Assembly (NCBI RefSeq): GCF_030867145.1
Contig: NC_134418.1
Span: forward strand, 56,457,682-56,521,681
Direction of reading: 5' to 3'
From: Opisthocomus hoazin
Lineage: Eukaryota; Chordata; Aves; Opisthocomiformes; Opisthocomidae
Length of the DNA stretch: 64,000 nucleotides
The number at the start of each line of letters is the position of its first letter. Positions within the stretch are counted from its first letter, which is position 1. The translations under genes were made by a program, and so were the position numbers. The notes below the pieces were generated by a model. The model was not told where the DNA came from and ran no database searches. It worked only from the letters and a program-made list of their open reading frames with translations. Below are positions 53,870 through 64,000 of the stretch, one piece after another.

Positions 53870-56800
53870 CTGTATTGGCACAAGCAGGTAAAAAGGAAAA
53901 GGAAACATACAATCAGTTTAAAGCATTCTAATCAGTTACACTGAGTCAAGACAACTACAAAAATGCAATATATTTGCATGCATTTCTGCAAAGACAAGGT
54001 GCATCTACCCTAGAAAAAAAACAGAGTACTGAGATCACATATACATCATAGTCCAAATGTATACTACAAACTGAGCATCTTCAACACAAAGGGATGCATT
54101 GCTGCCGTACAAAATTGAGGGAGATGAAGCACTCAAGTCTTTTCGAATGCGAGTCCTTTCAGGTTTGTCATGTTTCCACTGATGCCCAATAGTTGAAAAC
54201 GAGATTAAAATGGGTAAAGTGCTATGCTCCTACTTGAAAGTGTTCTTGAAGCAACTGCAGCAGACACCTTCTGAACAGTGCACTTGCAGTGACACTTACA
54301 GAAGAACTGTCACTAGAATTTTAGGATGGTCTAGGTAGTTTAGGTTGGTCAGAAACTTTATTACTGAACTACTGTTTATTCATAAGCTTACACAAACAAG
54401 AGCTCCGTTTATTCATAAGCTTAGACAAACAAGGGCTACTCTATACATCAATCACAACAATAAAACTTTGAAGTTCAAAAAAACGTTTTAGTGTCAAAAT
54501 ATCAGGAATTTCAAAAATAACTGTATAAAAATAGATTTTGAAATAACTTACTAACAGGCGCAGATCAGAAAAGAACATCTTAATCCATTAAGTATTTACT
54601 TAACCCACAGTAAAGTGAAACTCCTTGCCCAATTTGTTTAAGCTTCAATAGGGAAGCTCTATTTTGATTTCAAAATTAAGAACTAATTTTGACCTTTGAG
54701 CAGCATTAACAAATGTAGGCTATACATTGATTCTCAAGGTATTTGCCACTCACCTTTTCATTAGCCATCGAGTGGTACCACCAGAAAAGCCGTGTGGTGA
54801 TATAGTAAGCAATGATGACGTCTACTGTGTAGTGTTCGTGAGCAACAAGGATACAGATTATGCCAGCAGCACTCATTAGCCAGCAGATTAAGTGATACCA
54901 CCAGAAATGACGTGGTGAATCTGTGAAATAGAGAGGTTGTGAGAAAAAAAACAAACACAAAAGACACACAAAAAGCACCATATACATTATTATAGCAATC
55001 TACAACAGAAAAGGGAAAAAACAAAAAAGATTAAAGATACTAAATTTTAAAACATAACCCATTTATACCACACTGGTATAAGAATCCTGTTTTGACACAG
55101 AAAACAAGACTGAGGAATTATGCAAACTTACTGAAGTGTTCTTACTTTGTAAAATGAACCCAAGATGAGAGACAGCACTGTCACCCATTTTCTATTCAAA
55201 TTAAGTTCTCCAGTTAAATTACTTCTAGGGTATGGGGTACAGGGGAAGGGACATAATTGAGGCAAGACATATGCCTTTATTATTTTACTTGGGTGTATTG
55301 AATCTCTGCTCTTTTTACAGTCTGTGCTCAAGTAAGCCTTACACTGAAGTAAAATGTCTACAGTGCATATAACCTGTGCAGAGATCACAGATTAAACAGG
55401 AAAAGACACTCTTATTTTAATTTATAGGTTTTAACTACATTGCATGAAACCTCTGTTCCGTGAAGCAGAATACACTGTACAGGGAAGTACAGTACGTGAA
55501 TTTATACCCTTTCAATAAAGATTAGCAAACGTGAGTGAAGCTATTCTTCAAAATGCATTTAAGCCACTTCAGTGGAACAGTTCCACTGCCCTTCTTTCCC
55601 CATTGAAAGATGCCTTGAGTGTCACAATGACCATTCATAACTTCTGACAGGCTAACTGGCTTCATTTCACTCGCAGTAGGAGGTTTTGGCACCCCTTCCC
55701 TTGTGGGGCAATGGTCAGCCTTTACTTTGATACAATACTGGCAGAAAACTCACTGATCTCAACAAGCCTACCCAGTAGTAGTTTGCAAGGCCTGTGCTAA
55801 ATAGTTACTATAGAAAGATCTAAATTTTGGTGCATCCAAACAAATTCTGTTAGTTTTCCCCAAAACACTGAAGACAAATCTGTGTTTACTCACTAAAAAA
55901 AAAAAACCACAACACACCACACCAAAGAACCTGTAAGAAGCCACATCATCTCAAGAAATTGATGAAAAGAGCCCCAAGCAAGACAAACAGACCAAGGCTA
56001 AAAATCTAAATAACTATTCTGGGCAAAAAAAGCTGGAATGCGGGGGAATAAGTGAAGAAGCAGCAAAGTTTGAAGAGAAGAGCAGAGCAAAAAATCCACT
56101 AAGCCAGAAATAATAAAAACCTCAGAATGCATCTTATACTGAAGACATGACATGTCATCAAAAGCCCTGAAAAGAATACCATAAGGAACCTCTAATTCAG
56201 AGCAATTACAGGATTCAAGCCCTTGCTCAGATAACATTGTTAATTATACGTGAGGCAGAAAAAGGAAAGCTATGCATTTCTCATTTATAGAGCACAACAC
56301 TACTGAAATATACGCCTAACAATTAGGCAGCAGTCAAAGGGCTTATTACAAGAATTTCTACAATAAAATTCCTCCAGCCCCTTATGATAAAAGTACATGA
56401 GTTATACTAGCTCCAAAAATATTGCGTTATCTGCATCTTTCCTGGTACTAAAGATATTAAAGAGTATGTTACTAGGATTAAGCTGCAATAAGACAGACAA
56501 AACAAGGTAAACAAGCCTATTATTAGGCTATTTCCCTAACACTGTTCTGGTAATTTTGATGAGTTGCACATGCCATTCCTCCAGTAATGTTCACTTTACA
56601 AGAAGACCTAGGCCTAAGAATCAGCAGACTATGATCACCTTCTTAAACCATTGTTTGAAGAGGAACATCTCACATCCACAGATTTGAAGTTCATCATATT
56701 AAACAGGCATTTTTATATCATGTATTTTGTTTAAGGCAGAATGTAGCACTGCAACACTTCCTTCCCTCCACATTTTAATAAAAAAAAGGTATTCAACTAA

Positions 56801-59800
56801 TGCTGGCTAGTTTTATTTTTGTTTCAGTGAGGATTACACATTCCCATGAGCTAAGCTAGCATTTGCACAGTTTGGGACACAACAGCAGGAGAGAAGATTC
56901 CAATTCCAAACATGCAAACTGGAAAGAGAACTCCCCACTACGCATTCATGAGCAGCCAAGTTCCCCAGGTAGAAGCACTGCTTACCATATATCGGATTTA
57001 GAAGTATGTGCTCAATTCTCCAAAGTTTCAATCAATGCTGTGGGTGCAGCACAGATTTTTCCCTCCCATGCCCCACAGCAATGTAAAGCAAAGGGGGGAA
57101 ACCATAACTCCACCTATATCTTCTCTGTGCTTGCCAAATTTTTATCAACTCCCAGAGGCTTAAGTAGGAGACTCTAGCAGAAGACGCCCAAGGAGCCTGA
57201 ATCAACTGTTCATTGCTTGCAGTAATAAACACACAGCACACTTTTCTTCTGCATGTAGTGTAAGTGTCCAACGGCGTTGTGCTCAAGCCACAAAAATTCC
57301 TTAAAACCCAAGGTATATTAGCCAGTCTACACAGAGCTAATTTGCACAATTAACTACAGTATGTTTCACCCAAAATATGAGTAACTTGTTAACAAATAGC
57401 TAGCTTGCTTCAAATGACCAGTAAACTCTATATAAAGATAGAAGTGACACGTTTAGTCACATTAAGCCCTTAAAGCCCACATCACTTACTACATCCGTGT
57501 TCCATTTTTGCTCAAAGTCATCAGTTGTATTTCAAACCCATACACGTACAGTTTGCATACAGCTACCTAACTTTTGGAGGGCAATAGTTTCACATGCACT
57601 TTATCATGTGTTTTCCCAGCACAACAGATTTGAACGTAAGAAGTGCACTGGAATACCACCACTTACACTCTTTGATGAACAGGTAGATCAGCGTTAATAC
57701 CACAGTGTGACCACTAAACAGGAAGTCTCCGCACAGGATGTGTGATCCAGTTATGGACAGACCACCACCAGAAATGAGTCGCAGGATCCTCTGAACCTTT
57801 GCCTGAGAATCTCCATTCAACTAAAACACCAGAAAAAAGTACAAAAAAAAGTGTAAGATACACCACAAGTGACTCCAATAACTTTCTTGCCCAAACATAT
57901 GTGCAGTCAGGGATACAGGAAGAAAAGGACACAAACTATCTTCATTTTCTTTGGCTTTCTTTCACATATTCTTAAACAAATAAGCACACATATCAAAGTT
58001 GACAGGTCCTAAAGACCAGCTTGATAACAACTAACATTCTGCCTATGCTTTCCCAGGCTATCTTAAAAGATGCATTGTATGAGAATGAGATGCAGAATAC
58101 GCTGGAGAGGTAAACATAACGAATTTGTAAGGTCAGATATCTCATGATAGCAAATGACAGAACAGATAAAACCCATTCAAAACCAATCCCAATACAGTTT
58201 CACCTTGCATACCACTTCTGCCATTCTGTTCAGAGCTGAGCAATGTTTTACAGGACAAAAACCTCAAACTCACTTAATTTTAGATTTAGTTACAAGCTCA
58301 GTCATGCCTTACTGAGATTTAGATGACTTTTTTTTTTTTAAACATGCATTAGGATCAGCTTTTGATTTATCACGGGTACTACAACTTTTTATTAGTAATC
58401 TAAAATGACAGTAACAGAATTCCTTTGTGTCATCACTGAACTACACTGCCACAAAATTTTTAAAATATTCTTGCAGAAATATTATCATGTACATGTTTCC
58501 ATAAGTATCAACTCATTTAAATAGCTGAACTTGTTTTAGTCACATTTATACACATTTTGCAGGCTGGAAGCAGAGGCAGGCAGCTGACCAGGTATTGCGA
58601 TAGCTGTTCACAGAATAGTGTGAGAAACAGGACAAAGCATATGATAACAATGCATTTTTTTAAAAAGGATACTGCAACACAACTTTGCTTATCAGCCTAT
58701 GGCATTACAATGCTGACCTTGGGTATCCCACCACGTACGAAAAAAATACTGCTGCATATTAGAGTGATTAGCTTGAGCCTCAGAAGCAAGTTTACTAATT
58801 TGGTAGCAGTACTATTTCAACATAGGCACTCTCCTTTAAAGCATCTTAACTACAGCAACAACAGGAGGCTCTTTCTGTATCACACAACTTTTGGTTTATC
58901 ACTATCTTATGTTTCTGAAGACATCAACTGAAAGTAATTTGTGTTATTAAGTAACACCTGGAACATTATCTTCTGCTTGCTCTAATGAGCCATAAGGACT
59001 GAGACAGAGACTAAGGCAAGAATTAGGGAGCAAAGGCTCTTACCTTCGGCGCACACTGAAAATGCATTCCAGGCACAGGTAAGGTGGTAACGTACATAGT
59101 AATACAGCGGTACAGGTACAAAGTTCCTATTATAAAAAAGAACCTGCGTCCCACTATTGATCTGAAAGTAAGGGAAGGAAGAAAAAAGATTGAGTGCAAA
59201 GTTCACATGCAGCGTATAAATGTAACAGTTATAGAGCTCTACCTTTATTAGATAGCTAAATCCCTAGAATTAAAGAGCAGTTCCACCCCCAGCTCTTCAC
59301 CACACACTTCTCTAAATCAAATACTAAAAAGTCTTTCTTCAGGTTTTAGTCTTGCTAGCCCATAATAGTACACAACACAAAGCTCCCACCAATTTAATGT
59401 GGCCTCAGTCTAACCTAGGTGTGCTGTTGGCAGTTTTCCTTGACCTGCAGACCTTTTGTTTCTAGTCCCATATTATAACCATGTACTTGACTTAAATATG
59501 TATGGCTTATGCAAATACAGACAAAGCAAAAAGCTGCTAGTCTAGCTGTACAGGACAGTGGGTTCTTCCTCAAGTTTGGATGAAATTTTTTTACTTCATC
59601 ATGATTTCCTCTGTTTAATCATCACCATGTCAGGAAACACACTTTGAAAAGCCCAATCCCAGAATAAGTTTGACTAGTGTAACATAGGTGTCAAATTCAG
59701 ATTTTAAAAATATGATTCAATAATCGGGTGAAGCCTGTGTTTCCATATCCAGCATGGACCCTGGAACATTTTCTAAAGAAGTCATCCCTTTGTCATTTTC

Positions 59801-60377
59801 CTGCCAGCCCTATTCTACAGTATTGCTACAAATTCTACCACAAGATTTCTGCTACCTAAAGTGAACAATGGAAACTAAAGTTCAGAAAACATACAGCAGA
59901 GAAAAAAAATACAGCTACTTACTTGTATCTAAGAAACAACCACTGGAATATCCATAATCCAACTAGTATCATTCCATTTATTTCTGATACAGAAAAAGCC
60001 CATTTAACACGATCAATGTAATCAAAAAATTTGTCGGGCAAGGGAGGGCTTAGCTCCTTTGGAGGTACTCTCTCATGGACCACAGTGATCATGACAGTTG
60101 TTAGAATCAAGTTGAAGAGAGCATAGACAAAGGCAATGCCTGTTTTCCACCATTCCAGAGGAAATTTGTTCCTAGACTCAGCAGGCATAGCAATCTGGAT
60201 GTAATCAGGGTATTTCTTTGTTGTTTTTCGCAAGCCATTAGACAAGCCCTTTGGTTTGGTAGTGCCATTTTTGTTCTCTTCACTGACTGAGAGAGTAGGT
60301 CGTGAGTAGCCATTAGAATTGTCATTATTTTGACCCTCCATATGCTCTTCAAGCTTTGCCGTCTCAATGGTATTCAT
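53666..60377 (-). CDS. SGMS2: SGMS2 gene: sphingomyelin synthase 2 (5 coding exons, 365 aa)
   Basis: This gene encodes phosphatidylcholine:ceramide cholinephosphotransferase 2, which makes sphingomyelin and diacylglycerol at the plasma membrane and Golgi. Coding exons are 59923-60377, 59044-59161, 57667-57820, 54754-54920 and 53666-53869. They join into 365 residues, the same length as the human protein. Six membrane segments are visible, at about residues 77-100, 126-151, 159-181, 219-239, 247-269 and 275-291. The lipid phosphate phosphatase-like catalytic motifs are complete: CGDFLFSGHT with H229, and HEHYTVD with H272 and D276. The N-terminus is hydrophilic and lacks a SAM domain, which separates it from SGMS1. 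The C-terminal tail is cysteine-containing (C331, C343, C348) and ends EDNEKST. The start is the first ATG of its frame. The 5' non-coding exon(s) and promoter are beyond the window. Confidence 0.97.
53870..54753 (-). other. SGMS2: SGMS2 intron between fourth and last coding exons
   Basis: An 884-bp intron. It contains a two-copy tandem repeat at 54374-54437. Nothing else was recognised. Confidence 0.92.
54374..54437 (+). repeat. Two-copy tandem duplication, period 33
   Basis: Copies at 54374-54404 and 54407-54437 (GTTTATTCATAAGCTTA followed by .ACAAACAAG.GCT) match at 29 of 31 positions and are separated by two bases. It is a recent local duplication in an SGMS2 intron. Confidence 0.9.
54754..54920 (-). 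CDS. SGMS2: SGMS2 fourth coding exon with catalytic H272/D276
   Basis: The exon encodes Y243 (split codon) to K298, starting SPRHFWWYHLICWLMSAAGI and ending ITTRLFWWYHSMANEK. It includes H272 and D276 in HEHYTVDVIIAYY, the second catalytic motif. The acceptor is TTTCACAG|AT and the donor AAG|GTGAGT. The two copies of the R-x-FWWYH motif in this exon are also similar at DNA level. Confidence 0.96.
54921..57666 (-). other. SGMS2: SGMS2 intron between third and fourth coding exons
   Basis: A 2.7 kb AT-rich intron without recognised repeats or genes. Confidence 0.92.
57667..57820 (-). CDS. SGMS2: SGMS2 third coding exon with catalytic H229
   Basis: The exon encodes residues 192-242 plus one base, LNGDSQAKVQRILRLISGGG then LSITGSHILCGDFLFSGHTV. 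It includes the first catalytic motif, C-G-D-x3-S-G-H-T, with H229. The acceptor is TGTTTTAG|TTG and the donor GAGT|GTAAGT. Confidence 0.96.
57821..59043 (-). other. SGMS2: SGMS2 intron between second and third coding exons
   Basis: A 1.2 kb AT-rich intron. Open frames such as 58557-58931 plus show no domain. Confidence 0.92.
59044..59161 (-). CDS. SGMS2: SGMS2 second coding exon
   Basis: The exon encodes the end of the K152 codon and residues 153-191, SIVGRRFFFIIGTLYLYRCI then TMYVTTLPVPGMHFQCAPK. This is the third membrane segment and the conserved R-C-I-T-M region of the family. The acceptor is CTTTCAG|A and the donor AAG|GTAAGA. The frame is closed on both sides, so the exon is not obvious from ORFs. 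Confidence 0.95.
59162..59922 (-). other. SGMS2: SGMS2 intron between first and second coding exons
   Basis: A 761-bp intron with nothing recognised in it. Confidence 0.92.
59923..60377 (-). CDS. SGMS2: SGMS2 first coding exon
   Basis: The exon encodes residues 1-151 plus two bases, from MNTIETAKLEEHMEGQNN to LFLRY. It contains the hydrophilic N-terminus, KKYPDYIQIAMPAESRNKFP, the first membrane segment, the loop HERVPPKELSPPLPDKFFDY, and the second membrane segment. The donor is ACAA|GTAAGT. A GTG at 60410 keeps the frame open further upstream, but homology and the first ATG both support 60377. Confidence 0.96.
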
Positions 60378-60486
60378 TCCCAAGCCGTATGGCCCAATCG
60401 GGTTTATCACTGACCAATTTCTGGGCTCTCCAAAGTCTGTTATCCCTCAAAGTCCAAAGCTCTTGTTCCTAGATGACTTTTGATTC
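60378..60486 (-). other. SGMS2: SGMS2 5' untranslated part of first coding exon
   Basis: A plausible acceptor (AGAGTTTTACAG|GAATC) ends at 60487, giving a 109-nt untranslated stretch before the ATG with no upstream ATG. The acceptor is inferred from its motif only. Confidence 0.45.
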
Positions 60487-63400
60487 CTGTAAAACTCTAA
60501 AAAGTGTCCATTGTGCTTTCACTGTTCAGATACTGTAAAGCAAGTCATGAAGATGAATCTTTCTTTCCTCTACAGCTGTATCATCTGAAAAAAAAACAAA
60601 CACCCAAAACAGAGAGGACCTTAAGAACTAGTAATGTGACATTGAATAAGTATCTTAAAAATGCTTATCCTAAGTTCCATCCAAGTCCACCTACACATAC
60701 AGTCAAAAGGCAAACTAGAGACAGGTGGTTACTGTGAAATAATTCAAGCCAATTCCTACTCAGTAACTTGATAATTACCATCTTCAATCACTTTAGGAAC
60801 TAGTACCAATTTAGGCGCTTTTTTTAAAAAAAAAAAAAAGACAAGATCCACAGACTTCAATGATCATGGCAGCACTTGCTTTATCAGTTGTCAGAATTAA
60901 GACTAATCCATGCTTGCAGCAATATTTAATTTTATTGCTTACGTGCACTCCATACAAAATATCTCCTTTTTGACCCCAGGGTTGCTACAGCTATTAACAC
61001 AGTTTGTCCATATATATCAGGCAATTTTGTTATTTGAAGTGATAGGACAGAAAACAGAAGGACACTACAGAATTTGATTTTGTAAGGCATAAAGTAATTT
61101 AGATTCATCCAGAAAATCTACACAATGGATAACTCCATTAAATTATTGTGGATCTAAATTGTTTCAACCAAAACAGTAATTAGTTATGGTAACCTATATG
61201 TAGAACAGACTACAGATGGGTCTGTGTTTGTCCTTTAGTTACTTAAAAATATGACTAAATAGATTTTTTTTTTTTTTAAACAGGAGCAAATAGCAAGATT
61301 CATTATCGCACAGGATTTATTTCAGGCTGCATTTATCAATTCAGTAAAATCACACTAGATAAAAAAAAGATAAGCGTATACGTTTTATAACAACATTTTC
61401 TACAAAGAGAAATGAATGCAGTTCACCTCTACAGAATCGACATCGCTGAAGTCAAAACAAAGGCTATTTCCCCACCCCTCATCTTCTGTGAAACCACTTG
61501 TCATAGTTGTGATGTACCTATTTTTATTACTCTGTTCTGCTCCCATGGCAAAAGTAGTACTGTCATATACAAAGTGTTCACTATCTATTATAATTCTCTT
61601 TTTTCCAATTGTTCCTCTAAGAGATGTTCAACACTACCACCACCTCAAGACTCTGCATGCCAATACCGGCTGCCAGTCTGCCACTCTGTATGTACAATTA
61701 AGTCATCATGACAGAAACCAGAGCTGCCAGTCTTTCTAACCATACATAACAGAACTCTGCTTAAGACAAAAAACAACCTGCTTAGGAAAAACCTGTTCAG
61801 TAACTGACCTCTTGACCGCAAGGGCAATCTAAAACCATAACAGCCTGGACAGTCAGGTGTTTGTGTTTTGGTCCCTCTCCCCTCATTACCCCAAACAGAG
61901 AAGACATTTAACATGGTCAGCATGTAAATCCTAGTGACATCCTAGCTGCTGCTCATACTGCTGAAAGAGAGAAGGGGTAAAGTTCAAATCCCAAATATGT
62001 GAGATTCATATAAGTAACACTGAAACAGTCAAGGAGCATTTCTAAATTAACCTCTCTGTTTCTGAAATCCATCTGTCATCAGTTGACCTTTTCCAAATCC
62101 CTGATCAACAAGTATATGAAAACTACACACACCCACAAAACACCCAAACCACAACTCTCCACTTCCCCAAAAAAAACTTCCAAGAAAAGAAGTGGTGATT
62201 TCAGATGCTTTTTCTCCCTCATAATTATACTGTAAACTCTTGCTTCCCTAAGAGAAGGGGATGTTTAACCCAACAGCCAGGCAACCACCTCTCTGATGCT
62301 TCTTACAACTAGGAATATTCTTTTGGAGCAGCTGCAAAAGCAACAGCCTTACTTAATCTGTGGAAGAACAGCATTTCAACTTTCATGAGTCATTTTCTGA
62401 ACACACACATTCTTTTATTCCCTCTGTCTACTAAAGATAAGCATACAACAGAATGCTTAAGTGACAGGACAGAAAAATTCTGAAACTGTCTAATTGCTTA
62501 AGTTTCGGAATGCAAGCCTAGCTAACATTCACCTACTAAGACCCTACCTCTCAACGCTACGTTACACATAGCAGTCACTGACAGAGAGATCCACAAAACT
62601 TACATTTTATATCCTGCGCAGTTGAAACTTTTTTAGAATTATGCGTTTACTGAAAACTAGAGAGCACCACGGTAAGTAGTAACCTCAGTTATTTCCTTCT
62701 CTTCCCCACAAATACATAACAGCACCAGTAACATCAGTAAAAGGAAGATTTTATTTTCAGATGTTTAATGACATCCAAGCAAGCCTTAAAGATCAAAGGG
62801 CATCTGAACTACAGACGAACAATAACCTAATAACCTAAAAGTAGAGTGGTACTTAGGTTTTTGTATTAACTTATTAAGCAAAGCAATTACACGCACAACT
62901 TGCACGAAAAAGTTGTGTTCCTTCCTGGTAGTTTTAAATGGATTGCAAGGCATATTGATCTGTCATTTCTGATGGCTCATCAAGATTATTTCAAGCAGAG
63001 TGCATACTGTGGTCAAAACTTTGTTTACATTGATATGTATCATCTGATCAGTGATCTGTAAGAACATAAAGTTCCTTTATAGTACCTTTTCAACCTGTTT
63101 CTCCCACATTCTAAAAGAAAGCATGAACTTTTTTTTTTTGATGAAAAAGACAAAAACACTCTGCTTGAAGCTTTCAGTCCCTTGCTGCTAATGACTGGCC
63201 AGAGAAGTGACAGATACAGAGCAACAACAGCCTAATTATCCTCTGCTACAGGCTGTAAAACAAACTCCCTAGTACACAGGTTTTTCTGCCAAGTCCCTGT
63301 CCCCCGTTCACATCCATTCAAGTCCCTGTGAGGTGTGTGCTCCTTTCAGCTTCCATGTTGTCCTCATGTTAATTTAGGTAAAAAACCCCATTGCTTCTTT

Positions 63401-64000
63401 TGCAAACCTTGAACACCTCTATAACAACAACAGGGAGATGCCCATAAACTGCCTAGTAGTAGGCCTTAGACTTAATTCGGTCACCAGGCAGCAATTCTCA
63501 GACCTGGCCATCTTGCCCACATCTAGGGTCTGAAAATATCAAACTCAATTGCTCTAACCTATGGAACATCTACTGGAGGAGTCTCCAAGACTCACATACA
63601 ATTGGCCAAGTAACCCAAAATAATTCCTGTAAAATTCCTCTAAGGGATACACACAGGTTTTAGGAACAAGTTTTCTTTCTGGAATCACTTCAGCTCCTAA
63701 AAAAACAGACACGTACCCTCATCAAGCAGCAGCGCTTCTTAAACAGCAATACTACAGCAGAAGTTGTAACTGCCACAAGGAACAACGTATTTTAAGGAAA
63801 ATCTTAATAATGATAAAGATGGAAAAAGAGCAGGATTCGTAACTATTTATCCTGAGCTCCTACTTGCTCCCATGGAAATAGCTCCTTTAGTTTTCTGCAT
63901 CCTCATCTGACTGTCATTCAAACAAGAAAAGTTCACTGGCAGTACAGCTTTGAGACAAGTGTAAGAAAGCACATCTACATTTGTCTCTTTGTACTAGAAC
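60487..64000 (-). other. SGMS2: SGMS2 upstream intron (partial)
   Basis: AT-rich sequence upstream of the first coding exon. No CpG island, exon or repeat family was recognised, so the SGMS2 promoter and 5' non-coding exon(s) probably lie beyond the right edge. Confidence 0.6.

Noticed and set aside
60378..60410. GTG-initiated 11-residue extension of SGMS2
   Set aside because: The first ATG of the frame (60377) matches the start region of the human protein (ETAKLEEH). Non-ATG initiation is not needed.

Overview
The window looks like a sauropsid, most probably bird, nuclear chromosome segment. The evidence is genes split by introns with GT-AG splice sites, CpG-island promoters in an AT-rich background, compact introns, and two CR1-type non-LTR retrotransposon fragments. 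One CR1 fragment keeps the typical 3' tail with ATTCTGTG-like octamers. No bacterial, viral, CRISPR or phage features are seen.

Three protein-coding genes could be rebuilt exon by exon. All lie on the minus strand, and each closes into a complete reading frame. From right to left, in the direction of transcription, they are SGMS2 (sphingomyelin synthase 2, five coding exons, 365 residues, 60377 to 53666), CYP2U1 (cytochrome P450 2U1, five coding exons, 525 residues, 41775 to 29777) and HADH (mitochondrial 3-hydroxyacyl-CoA dehydrogenase, eight exons, 313 residues, 25551 to 6725). This order and relative orientation match the SGMS2-CYP2U1-HADH block known from human 4q25. LEF1 would be expected beyond HADH, at the left edge and on the plus strand, but no LEF1 coding exon was recognised here.

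Layout. 1-6380 is gene-free flank beyond the HADH 3' end. 6382-25551 is HADH, with its CpG island at about 24770-26250. 26250-26940 is a short, partly pyrimidine-rich spacer. 26940-41775 is CYP2U1, with a probable 2.8 kb 3' untranslated region and a CpG island at about 40920-42250. 42960-53665 is a long AT-rich stretch holding the SGMS2 3' untranslated region, whose end is not fixed, plus intergenic DNA. 53666-64000 is the SGMS2 coding part and part of its first intron; its promoter lies outside the window.

All three proteins act on lipids: HADH in mitochondrial beta-oxidation, CYP2U1 in fatty-acid omega-hydroxylation, and SGMS2 in sphingomyelin synthesis at the plasma membrane and Golgi. They are neighbours by conserved synteny, and nothing in the sequence shows coordinated regulation. 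I found no convincing undescribed biological system. The most unusual signals are an exact 54-bp duplication whose second copy sits inside the loop of a perfect 8-bp palindrome, a very poor splice donor at HADH exon 2, and the loss of one conserved C-terminal cysteine in SGMS2.
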